A stretch of 64,000 bases of DNA from Verticillium longisporum (Eukaryota; Ascomycota; Sordariomycetes; Glomerellales; Plectosphaerellaceae): contig JAETXT010000003.1 of assembly GCA_019188255.1 (NCBI GenBank), positions 1,488,001-1,552,000 on the forward strand, read 5' to 3'. Positions within the stretch are counted from its first letter, which is position 1. The number at the start of each line of letters is the position of its first letter. A program made the translations under genes and the position numbers. Positions 21,697 through 31,191 of the stretch are shown in pieces. The notes below the pieces were generated by a model, which made no database searches, was not told where the DNA came from, and was given only the letters and a program-made list of their open reading frames with translations.

Positions 21697-22548
21697 CGTG
21701 AGGACGTGTGTATGTGTGGGTATGATTCGTTGTTATCCTGGACAGGAACCTCTGTAGTGGGGAGCGATTCTGAGGGTGGCGTCGGTGAGTGGTGAGGCTT
21801 GACGATGGGGACGAAGTCGTGATGAATGGATTGGGTTGATGTGGTGGTAGTTGACGTTGGCCGTATCGATGGATCCAAGCTCAGGCAGCTTTGGCTCGCG
21901 TCACGGATGGGAAGCTGCAGCAAGCTGACTGATGCCTTGTTGCCTGATTCGGTATGGCCGCCAATGCAGGTACTCCCTTCGGTACGTACCGAGGGGCTCA
22001 CCAACGACTGCGTACCTTAGGTACCTTACCTAGGTACATGGTACATGTCACCATTAACGAATGTCTATGAACGTGTTCATACCGGCCACTGCGTATCTTC
22101 CAGAAAAGTAAGTTTGAGCAAAAGGGCTCTTCTGTTCTTCATTACACCTCAAGATTTGACACTGTAACAGAAGTTCCGTGTGCACCTGGACAGGTCATCA
22201 TGCGTGGTTGACTTCTCAGATGCTTCCTCGTCAATGAGATACTCTTGTTTTTCTTACCTCTTTAGAAGTCCAAAGCCATCTCCTCGTCGGCATTGTGATC
22301 AGCACAAGATGGTCCCGTAATCCTTTCAGAGGTTGCTATTCAGACCGATGTTTATCACAGTACCTACTTCGAGGCGAGGTGAAATATGGCCATCAGCTGG
22401 CACCGGCTGGCTGTATCCACACTCGAAGAACTCGACATCATGAAGCATCACCTCAGCCAGTCGTCGCCATCTCATCGATACGTGACAACTTTCATCGCCA
22501 GAGTGCCCACCTCACATCAACTCCGAGCGCGCTTCACCATCAAGCAAG
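21697..22548. other. Divergent promoter region of PRE2 and ACN9
   Basis: Contains a run of CTTAGGTACCTTACCTAGGTAC-like palindromes at 22011-22045. No further gene recognised. Confidence 0.5.
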
Positions 22549-23076
22549 ATGCGCCCCTCAGTCCGTCGCCTGGCCGAGGCTACCAACCCCAGCCGCACCC
22601 TCGGCCGTCACGCCCCCATGCCACTCCTGCCGCCTATCCCTCTGTATCGTCGCCTGCTCCGCGCCCACCGCAAGTTTCTGCCCGCCGAGATGCGCCTCCT
22701 CGGAGACGAGTACATCAAGTCTGAGTTCAGGGCGCACCGAGAGGTTGACAATCCCGCCCACCTGGTGCGTAACCTCCCGCCGAACGGCCCTCTCACCACA
22801 GCCGAGGTTGCACGAGCCTTACTGACCATGATCAGATTGGGTTCCTCTCCGAGTGGCAGCTGTACGCGCAGCAGATTGAGGGCGAATCCTGGATCGGAGA
22901 GAAGATTGCGCCGGGCAAGTTCGAGAAGCTGAGTGGTGAGTTCGGGTCGCAAATCACAAACCAATCCACCCATGCGATGCTAACCTGCGACAGACGACCA
23001 AGTCGGCCAGCTGTATGAGCTTATGATGGCCATCAAGAAGCGACACCAAGAAGGTGGCGGCGAGTCAGAGGCGTGA
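22549..23076 (+). CDS. ACN9: Succinate dehydrogenase assembly factor 3 (ACN9 family, LYR protein)
   Basis: Three exons (22549-22764, 22836-22935, 22994-23076), introns of 71 and 58 nt, 132 residues. A short basic N-terminus suits mitochondrial import. [15 protein letters not shown] contains the LYR motif, and exon 2 gives [14 protein letters not shown]. Exon 3 is [17 protein letters not shown]3 helps mature the iron-sulfur subunit of complex II in the matrix. The first intron is not divisible by three, and reading through it ends the frame early, which supports splicing. Intact. Confidence 0.92.
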
Positions 23077-23234
23077 CATCCGTCCCTCATCCCATCTGTA
23101 AAATCACCATAGCATGTACCAAATCTCAATCTGTATACCAAATCTTTTTGTACATCACGAACGCTATTCCATAGACTTTCCCATAACGCTCAGCCGTCTC
23201 GCGCGCGCGCGCGCAGAAAATGACAACCAGCATG

Positions 23235-25631
23235 TCAAGCCCCGCCCTGCAGCGCCTCGATGATCCAGTTCGCCTGTATGACGCTGACCTTTTTCGCGTA
23301 GTTCTTCTGCGTGTACACGTGCTCCAGGAACATGATGGCCTCCCTCTTCTGCCCGTGCAGCACGCTCGCCGGGTGGATGGCGACAACGTGCTTGCCCTGC
23401 GAAGTGACGTAGCTCGCGTCCGGCGCCAGCACAGCCGTCTTGGACACGAAGCCGCGCCGGAACCACTTGGGGAGTGACTCGGCCCCCTCGGGTGCCAGCG
23501 GCGCAAAGGGCTGCGGGTCCGGCGGCGGCGCCTCGGCCAGGAGGGCCTCCTTGAGGCAGAGGGCTCGCAGCTGCCGGCGGATGTTCATGGCCGTCTTCAT
23601 GTTGCGCAGGTTGACGCGGCGCTTCTTGCACCAGAGGGTGCGGTCGGCGTTCTCGGCCGCGTAGAGCTGCATCGTCGTCAGGTACGTCAGTATGTCGCCC
23701 TCGCGGCGGTAGAGCTCTTTGCGCAGCTCTTCGGCCTCGTCGCGCTCGTTCTCTGACTGGAGCTGCATGAAAATATCGTCGCCCGAGGTGAGGGCGGCGA
23801 TGACGTCGATGACGTCGAGGAGGCAGTCGAATTGCGGCGTGGCGGCCGCCAGGAGGACGGCGCCAAGAGGGGCCGAGACGGGGAACGCTGCCATCTTGCG
23901 GCCGGCGGGGGTGATGGATCCGTCGTCTGCGAGGGCGCCGAGGCCGTGGAGGTGGATGAGGGCCTTTTCGATAGAGTCAATGGCGGGAGCGTCCATGAGG
24001 GGAAAGGACAAAACATCGTCGATGCCACGGGCCTTCATCGTGAGAACGGCGCCGAGAACATCAATGCGAAGAATTTCGGGGAGGTCTGTATCCTCGAGCG
24101 TGTTGAAGGCATCCTCGGGATATAGGCGGTAGCATTTTCCGGGACCTTCACGACCGGCACGACCGGTCCGTTGGATGGCGGATGACTTTGATATTGGCTT
24201 CGCGAGGAGAGACTCCATGCCGAGGCGGCTGCGGTACTGTTTGACTTTGGCTTTGCCGCAGTCCACGACATACCTGACACCGGGAACGGTGACGGACGTC
24301 TCGGCAATGTTGGTCGCAAGGACAACCTTTCGCGTAAACCCGCCCTTGATGGGCTTGAATGCTTCGTGCTGCGCTTCGATGGACAATTGGCCGAAGAGAG
24401 GGAACACGCGAATCTTGGGTAAGTTCGAAGCGAGAGTAGCGGCATATTCCTCGATGAGGCCCTGGGCCGCCTCAATCTCCTCCTGGCCTGTGAGGAAAGC
24501 CAGAATATCACCAGGAAGAGGTTCTTCCGTGTGTATCCTGAAGATGGACTTGAGAAGAGAATCCTGAATGTCTGGGATCGCCCTTGGCAGATGAATGGTC
24601 TGCACCAGAAACTGTCGTCCAGGGATGCGCATCTCGCCAACAGAAATCGCCTTGTTGGCCGAAGGCACCGGCGCTTCCTCATCCTCGAGGACAGGCGCTG
24701 CCTCTGAGAAAAAGTGCTGTATCCTCTCAACGTCAGCCGTAGCACTCATGATGACAACCTTCAGCGGAATGCCGCCACGGCCCGACAGGTCTCCCAAGAG
24801 GATCTGTTTCAGGAATCCTGACAGCAGATCGACATCCACGCTCCTCTCGTGGATTTCATCGACAACAATGGCGCTGTACTGCCGAAGGTGAGGATCATGC
24901 AGCAGCTCCTGCAGCAACATGCCCTCCGTCACGAACTTGATCTTGGTCCCCTTGGGTACGTTGTGATCGCACCGCACCGAGTATCCGAACAAGCCCTCCA
25001 CCCCAGGCCGCCGCGGCGTGCCGGCCTCCTTGGCAACGCGATGAGCCAGCGTCGTGGCAGCGACACGCCGCGGCTGCGTGATGGCGACGACACCGCCGAC
25101 GGCAGCCTCGCGACCGTCGCCGCCGACCTTGACCGTCTTGCGGCGGCACCAGGGCTCGGCGGTCAGGAACTGCGGCACCTGCGTCGACTTTCCGGAGCCC
25201 GTCTCACCAACGAGCACGACGACGTCGTTCTGGCGGACCTTGGACTTGATCTCGTCGCGATGGGCCCAGATGGGGAGTTTCTTGCGGGACTCGAGCAGGA
25301 CGGGGTCTTCCTTCCAACGGGACGTCGGGCCATTCTTGGCCAAGGGCTTCTTGTCCTTGCGATGTTTGGAGGAGGCGCCATCCTCTGTCGTCTGCGGCTG
25401 TCGAGATTTGCGTTCTTTTTGAACGGAAGCGCCCTCTCGTTCTGCTGCCGTTTTCTTGGGCTGTTCTGAGACGGTCACTGCCGGGAATGGTTCTGGCTGC
25501 GGGGCGGGCTTCTTTGCTGGCGGATTGAGGTACCCCTCGAGGGAGATGACCTTGTTGCCGACCTTGAGTACATTCTGGTTGTTGAGCTTGCGCTTCTTGC
25601 TCTTGGGCTCGCCGCCCTTTGGGTCCGACAT
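23235..25631 (-). CDS. DEAH-type (DEIH) RNA helicase, Dhr2/Prh1-like
   Basis: One exon, 798 residues. A charged, low-complexity N-terminus of about 105 residues precedes the core: motif I GETGSGKST (about 142-150), Ia TQPRRVAA, II DEIHERS, III SAT, V TNIAETSVT and VI QRTGRAGREGPGK. The helicase-associated winged-helix/ratchet region and OB-fold follow (LLAAATPQFDCLLDVI, HPASVLHG). The fourth residue of the box is His with Ile in third place, so the family is DEAH/RHA. Size and a short basic N-terminus fit the ribosome-biogenesis helicases Dhr2 (yeast) and Prh1 (fission yeast) rather than the splicing Prp helicases. That assignment is inferred. Convergent with ACN9. Intact. Confidence 0.9.
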   Translation of the reverse strand: MSDPKGGEPKSKKRKLNNQNVLKVGNKVISLEGYLNPPAKKPAPQPEPFPAVTVSEQPKKTAAEREGASVQKERKSRQPQTTEDGASSKHRKDKKPLAKNGPTSRWKEDPVLLESRKKLPIWAHRDEIKSKVRQNDVVVLVGETGSGKSTQVPQFLTAEPWCRRKTVKVGGDGREAAVGGVVAITQPRRVAATTLAHRVAKEAGTPRRPGVEGLFGYSVRCDHNVPKGTKIKFVTEGMLLQELLHDPHLRQYSAIVVDEIHERSVDVDLLSGFLKQILLGDLSGRGGIPLKVVIMSATADVERIQHFFSEAAPVLEDEEAPVPSANKAISVGEMRIPGRQFLVQTIHLPRAIPDIQDSLLKSIFRIHTEEPLPGDILAFLTGQEEIEAAQGLIEEYAATLASNLPKIRVFPLFGQLSIEAQHEAFKPIKGGFTRKVVLATNIAETSVTVPGVRYVVDCGKAKVKQYRSRLGMESLLAKPISKSSAIQRTGRAGREGPGKCYRLYPEDAFNTLEDTDLPEILRIDVLGAVLTMKARGIDDVLSFPLMDAPAIDSIEKALIHLHGLGALADDGSITPAGRKMAAFPVSAPLGAVLLAAATPQFDCLLDVIDVIAALTSGDDIFMQLQSENERDEAEELRKELYRREGDILTYLTTMQLYAAENADRTLWCKKRRVNLRNMKTAMNIRRQLRALCLKEALLAEAPPPDPQPFAPLAPEGAESLPKWFRRGFVSKTAVLAPDASYVTSQGKHVVAIHPASVLHGQKREAIMFLEHVYTQKNYAKKVSVIQANWIIEALQGGA

Positions 25632-26034
25632 GGCGATTATTGTCGTAGTTGAGTTGGTCTCACAGAGGTGATGAGCATCTCAGAAAATTTGATGGGGTCA
25701 GAGGCTGGGGCCGCACAGGGTGTTGGTAGAGGTCCACACCCCCTCGGATCCACACATGGTCCTCAGCACGGTCAGACGGTTGCGTTGAAGAAGTGCGAAA
25801 TGGACATGGCCAGAATTCTGATCGTTTCAGTATATCATTTTCTGCTCGTCCGCTGGCATGCTTCGAAACGAATGAAGAATGAAGCAATGATAAATCGAGG
25901 GAATGCGGCCACTGAAAATGAGCACGTGGATGGACGGTTTACTCTCACTACTCGAGAAAGTCAATCCGAAATAAACTCCATTACTCCAACCTAGGTAGTA
26001 TCATGCTATCGATCCTCCCATTTCCCAAAACAGT
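25632..26034. other. Spacer between the helicase gene and SEC9
   Basis: The two genes are tandem on the minus strand, so this holds the helicase promoter and the SEC9 3' end. Nothing else seen. Confidence 0.5.
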
Positions 26035-27627
26035 CTATTTGATGCGGTCGAGACGGGCCCTGTTGAGCCTGACACCATCGTCCACCATGTCCGTCTGCAG
26101 ACCGTGTTAGCAAGAGTGTGTACACGGCAACGGCCCACAGCAAAGCGACTGACCTTCTCGTTGATCCTGTCGGCAGTGACAATCTGCCTCTGGACCGTCT
26201 GGGTCTGCGCCTTGGCGACCCTGTTGAGGACGGAGACGGCGCCGCTGAGCTCGTCCATCTGGCGGACAACCGTCGCCTCGTCCTCGACCGCCTGGTTGTT
26301 CTCGCCGTCGCCCTCGCCGAGGAAGACGTACTTGCTCTTCTCCGCCGCCGACGACTTGCCCGAACCACGCTGCTGCGACTTGTCGCCGAGGTTGAGACCA
26401 CGCATCGTCTGCTCCATCTGCTGCGACGAATCCCAGCCGTTCTTCCTCGTCTCGTTGCGCAGCTCTCGCTCGGCACTGCACATCACACACACCGTCAGTC
26501 AGCCGCTGCTCCTTTCCCCTTTCGATCCCCCGTGGTTTGATTATTGGGGGGGGGGGGGCTCACCGGTGGTTGTCAATGACGTTCTGCTCGTACTCGGACT
26601 CGGCGCGCTTGCTGTTGGTAAAGGGGTTGTTGACGTGGACGGCAAACATGGAGCGGTTGAGGTTCTTGAGCTTCTTGGCCCGCTCGGCGCCAATCTTGTT
26701 GTAGTTGGCCGCCTCGTCGAGGCGCTTCTCCGTGTTGTTGAGGCGCTCCTCGTCGCGCGCGAGAATGTTCATCGTGTTGATGCCCGTGTCGGCGGCCTGG
26801 TGCGCCAGCGCAATGGACCGCTGCAGCGAGTTGACCGCCTCCTGCCGCGTGTCCTGGATCTGCTTCTTGACGTCGCGGACCTCCTGCGCCTCAATCTCCT
26901 CCTCGGTGAGCTCGCGCTCGGCGCCGTAGCCGCCGTACGGGTCGTCCCCGGCGCCAGCGCCAGCGGAGGACGAGGAGCCGCCGGCGTTGTCCTGGCCGTA
27001 GCCGTTGTGGCCGCCCTGCTGGCGCTGCTGGTTGCGCTGCTGGGCGCCCGAGAAGAGTTGGTCGCGCTGGGCGTCCGTGTCGTTCGAGTTGGTGCGGCCG
27101 AGACCGCCGTAGCCGCCGGGCCCGCGTGCTGATGCGGCCGAGGATGCCCCGTATCTGTTGGCGCCGCCGTAGCCTCCACCGCTGCCGCCGCCGCCGTTGT
27201 CGTAGCGGTTATCGCCGTACCCGCCCGACGCACCGTACCTGTCGGCGCCGTAGCCGCTGCTGGATCGCTCGTTGGCGTCGCCGCCGTAGGGAGGTGGCGG
27301 TTGCGAGTAGGTCGAGGCGCCGCTGCCGGAGGGGTTCCGACGCGGCCCGGGACCGCCGGGGAGGCCACCGGAGCTGCCACCGCCGCCGCCGCCGCCGTAG
27401 GGGTTCGACTGGAAGCCCCCCGGTCGTTGTTGCTGGTAGGGCGCCGAGGCGGCGGCGGACTTGGAGCTCTGGGCGTAGGGGTCGTTGGCTGGCGGGGCTT
27501 GAGCGTAGGGGTTGTCACCGGCGGGCGGCTGAGAGGACTTCTTGCGGCCGAAAAGGGCGCTGCGAGAAGCATCGTCGTCACCGCCGTCGTCGCCACCCTT
27601 CTTGCTGCCAAAGCCAAACTTCTTCAT
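26035..27627 (-). CDS. SEC9: t-SNARE of the SNAP-25 family (Sec9)
   Basis: Three exons (27627-26564, 26475-26154, 26094-26035), 481 residues. The N-terminal half is Gly/Pro/Asn/Tyr-rich (repeated NPYAQ, GYG) and disordered. Two SNARE helices follow, the first near ELTEEEIEAQEVRDVKK and the second near MDELSGAVSVLNRVAK. Zero-layer Gln residues are expected in each. Sec9 pairs with Sso and Snc proteins for exocytosis at the plasma membrane. The first intron contains a run of 13 G on the plus strand (26546-26558). The last exon is only 60 nt. The start MKKFGFGSKKG matches fungal homologues. Intact. Confidence 0.92.
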
Positions 27628-28732
27628 GGTGGCGGTTTGGGATCGGTGGGGTCGCAAGGTATGTGCCGTGTCTTTTGGTACGTAGGTGAGGGGCTGCTGT
27701 CGACTTATTCTGCGTGAATGAGGAAGGGATTTCGGGCTTCAATAGGGATCGGGAAGCAAGGTGTGGAAGTCAGTCTCAATCGAGGGGGAGGACTGGTTTT
27801 TGAATGATCGGTTGACAAGGTGGCAAAGGTGAGCCCAAAGCCAACTGTTTGTCTTGGGTTTGTTTCGAGGAAAGAGGTTTGGGATGCAAAGGTCTGAGCC
27901 CGACAAGGAGGCCCCCTTGGTCCCCCTAAAGGTGTCAGGGAGCCCCCCCCCCCTAGAGCTTAGAGCCCACCAGGACCCTCTCCGAGCCCCTAGACGCTGA
28001 TGCGTGATGGGGGGCTGAGGCGGGGGGCGTGTGTGGCTCCACTCGACTTTGTGCTGTGTACCTTAAGGTAGCTCGCCTGCCTGCCTTGCCTGCCTGCCTG
28101 CCTTGCCTGCCTTGCCTGCCCAGTGTGCGAGCAAGGCTAGGTTTTGTGCTCAGCCCCACTACACGCGGTACCTACGAGGCATGGACTACGTACCTAAGTG
28201 CTGAGACCCTGCATCTGGTTCGCTCGTGGCGATCGTCACGGCTGTTGGGCGCCCCTCAACCAATGCCTGCCGTCTTCCTACCTGCTGGTGCTGAGTGGGC
28301 TCGATCCAATATTATCGCCAATCATTCTCACGCTCAAGCGTCCGATTCCTTACCTTACCTACCTTACCTACGCTTGAATGCAAGATACAGTACAGCAGAG
28401 AATACAGACAAAGCCAACACAGCTACATGTACATGTATGTTGCGTTCGCTCGACACATCTCCATGTCCCAGCCCCGATGCCGGCCATCGTGATGGATCCA
28501 TGCCGCCAGAACCAGGCCAGGCATCCCAGGGTTCGATGGTCGGCGGATCGCCATGGGCCGAATCGTTCGACTCGGACCAGCGAGGGTCGTGTTCGATTCA
28601 GGCCAACAAGGCCCTCATCCTGGTAGCGTCGAGTGCTTCAAAACTTGACCTTTTTTTTCGCAACCATGTCGCAGCAATCCCAATTGCGTTGACCATGAGG
28701 ACCTTACCTCACCTGGTTTCTCTTTCCATCCA
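27628..28732. other. Divergent promoter region with CCTG repeats
   Basis: Separates SEC9 and the ferroportin gene. Contains a GCCT/GCCTT microsatellite (28074-28120) and two TACCTTACCTACCTTACCTACG-like stretches near 28352. No gene recognised. Confidence 0.5.
28074..28120. repeat. CCTGCCTTG microsatellite
   Basis: About ten units alternating between GCCT and GCCTT. A simple repeat in the SEC9/ferroportin spacer. Confidence 0.8.
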
Positions 28733-30397
28733 ATGGCAGCAATAGGGAATCCCGACGAGGAGCGCCTCGGTGAGCATGCACCTTTGCTCGACCATGAGCG
28801 AGCGGACGACGACCGCACACCAGCGCGCAAAGGCCACGAGAAGACGGCCCGCCGGTTGTATCTGTCGCATTTCCTGTCAACATGGAACTCGCGCGTCTTT
28901 GAGTTCGGCGCCGTCATCTACCTGGCCACAATCTTTCCAGACACATTGATGCCCATGTCAGTGTATGCCTTCATCCGTGGGCTTTCCGCCATCGTCTTTG
29001 CCCCGGCCATCGGCCAGTTCATTGATACGGGGAATCGCTTGCGCGTGGTTCGCATCTCCATTGGTATATATTTTCCGCTCCTTTGCCTTGAACAAGCTTT
29101 GGTGGCTGACTTTGATGACACAGTCTTCCAGCGCATCGCCGTGGCCATCTCCTGCGCCGCCTTCTACGTCCTTGTGCTCGGGCTGCCCCTGGGTCGTGCT
29201 GGCGAAGCGGGTGTGCTCGTGATCCTCTCTCTCTTTGCATGCGTCGAGAAGATCTGCTCCATCATGAACATGGTGGCAGTGGACAAGGATTGGGTCGTCG
29301 TTGTGGCAGACGGCGATCAGGATGGCATGATGCGGATGAACTCGCAGATGCGTCGCATCGATCTGTTTTGCAAGCTGCTAGGACCCTTGTTCATTGCCAT
29401 GATCGAAGGCGTCTCGGTGCAACTGGCTCTCATCGTCAACCTTGCCATGAACATTGCGTCCGTCGTGGCCGAGTACCATGCCATAGCACGGGTGTACAAT
29501 GATGTTCCCGCACTCCAGGAGCCCAAGCAGGCCTCGGGAGAAGAATCGACAATCGCAGAGTCTTCAGGAGACTCGCAAACCCGCCTTGGGTCGTTGCTAG
29601 GCTACTTGCGACGCATGGCGAAGCAGTCTTTCGCCGACTTTCGCCTCTACTTTCGCCATCGCGCATTCCTGCCGTCCATCGCTGGCGCCTTTCTCTACCT
29701 GACCGTCCTCAACTTTGCCGGCCAGATGATCACGTATCTGCTGTATACCGGCTTGACCGCCACGGTGATCAGTCTCGCGAGAACACTGGGTGTGGCGTTC
29801 GAGGTCTTGGCCACGTGGGTGGCCCCTTGGTTGATGGGACGCATCGGGCCGGTCAGGGCAGGTTTGTGGATGAGCATCGCCCAAGTCACCATGCTCGTCG
29901 CAGGCTTCGCCGTCTTTTGGGTCTTCGAGGCGGAGCGGCCTCTCCTCTCGACAGCGGGCCTTGTCGGCGGCACGATCCTGAGCCGACTGGGCTTGCGCGG
30001 CTTCGACATGTGCTCGCAGATTATCGTGCAAGAGGTATGTGCGCTGACTATATTCCGACTGACGCATCGCCCGCCACTGACACTATGTGACCAGGACGTC
30101 GAGCCCGAGAGTCGCGGCGTGTTTTCCACGGTCGAAGCGGCGTGGCAGAATGCCTTTGAGCTTCTCTCCTACATGGCCACCATTTACTTCTTCCGCCCGG
30201 AGCAGTTCAGGTGGCCGTCCCTGATCTCCGTCGCCGCCGTTGCGTCGGCGAGCGCGACGTACACGGTCTTTGTGTACATTCGCAGGGGTCACTTGCTGCA
30301 TCTTGATGCGCTGGCTGGGCTTCTGGGCAGCCGAAGGGCGAAGCAGAGGCAGAGGGAGAGGGCGCTTGGTCGCATCATGGCGAGATCTGATCTGTAG
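28733..30397 (+). CDS. Ferroportin-like iron exporter (SLC40 family)
   Basis: Two exons (28733-30034 and 30095-30397), 534 residues. About ten hydrophobic helices are visible. The N-terminal ARRLYLSHFLSTWNSRVFEFG and GNRLRVVRISIGIY are family hallmarks, as is the C-terminal DVEPESRGVFSTVEAAWQNAFELLSY. Ferroportins move ferrous iron, and sometimes cobalt or nickel, out of the cytosol across the plasma or vacuolar membrane. The 60-nt intron is divisible by three and has no stop in frame, so an unspliced message would carry 20 extra residues after IIVQE. GTATGT donor, CCAG acceptor and the homology break support splicing. Start chosen at the first in-frame ATG. Confidence 0.86.
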   Translation: MAAIGNPDEERLGEHAPLLDHERADDDRTPARKGHEKTARRLYLSHFLSTWNSRVFEFGAVIYLATIFPDTLMPMSVYAFIRGLSAIVFAPAIGQFIDTGNRLRVVRISIGIYFPLLCLEQALVADFDDTVFQRIAVAISCAAFYVLVLGLPLGRAGEAGVLVILSLFACVEKICSIMNMVAVDKDWVVVVADGDQDGMMRMNSQMRRIDLFCKLLGPLFIAMIEGVSVQLALIVNLAMNIASVVAEYHAIARVYNDVPALQEPKQASGEESTIAESSGDSQTRLGSLLGYLRRMAKQSFADFRLYFRHRAFLPSIAGAFLYLTVLNFAGQMITYLLYTGLTATVISLARTLGVAFEVLATWVAPWLMGRIGPVRAGLWMSIAQVTMLVAGFAVFWVFEAERPLLSTAGLVGGTILSRLGLRGFDMCSQIIVQEVCALTIFRLTHRPPLTLCDQDVEPESRGVFSTVEAAWQNAFELLSYMATIYFFRPEQFRWPSLISVAAVASASATYTVFVYIRRGHLLHLDALAGLLGSRRAKQRQRERALGRIMARSDL

Positions 30398-31191
30398 ACA
30401 GGACCTTGTGTGTTGCATAATAGCGAAATGATCAATAGACTTGCGCATATCTCCTCTCAACCGCATATGTGTTGACTGCCGCCATGGGTTGTCAGCGATT
30501 CTATGGGCACTACATGTACCTCGGAGGGTATCGAAACTTTTGCCTGTAATCATGTAGGTGCAACTGAATGGCAAGCTGCAAGCTGCAAGCTGTTCCGTGG
30601 GAGCTGTACATCTTCGGCGGGTGATTTGGCGTCGCAGGTGCTGGCCAGTACTCCCGTCCAGGCTTCCCCACTGCAGCAGGACTCGTACCTTGTACCCCAC
30701 CAGGGCGCTGGATGGGCCACAGAGGTCACTACTACAGCAGCGGCCTGCGTCACACCGGGAAGGCGGAAGACTCATGCAGACGTGTCGTGCCTGACTGGAA
30801 CTGGCCTCTCTCATTTCCTCAACATCTGCTTCTTGCCATCCTCTGGTGTCTGGCATCTTCTTCCACCATCATCCACCGCACCAAGTAGCCAGCCGTAGAC
30901 CTTCTCACGATACGCTCAAGGAGCCATGTCGTCGCTCCTCTGAGAATACGTTGTCTACCAGCAAACACATGCCGACGAAGAGGCATAGCCACCACCTCCT
31001 TTGGAGATTCACCCAAATTGCCAAGATGATACCTCGATTACTCAAATTTGCACATGGCCCTTTGACGATCTTGAACACTTTCGCAATACGAACCGCTCTC
31101 CTCGACGCATTCTCGGTCCTGCACATTTGAGTGACACCATCCACCTACGCACACAGACACACACACACACCGCCAACCAACAGCCGCAACC
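30398..31191. other. Intergenic region upstream of the GTPase gene
   Basis: Holds the ferroportin 3' end and the GTPase promoter. A CACACACA run lies just before the GTPase start. Nothing else seen. Confidence 0.5.

Noticed and set aside
26104..27132. 342-codon plus-strand frame opposite SEC9
   Set aside because: Leu/Val/Arg-rich antisense shadow. It also crosses SEC9 introns.
28074..28120. CRISPR-like direct repeats
   Set aside because: This is a simple 4- to 5-nt microsatellite in a fungal genome with no spacers.
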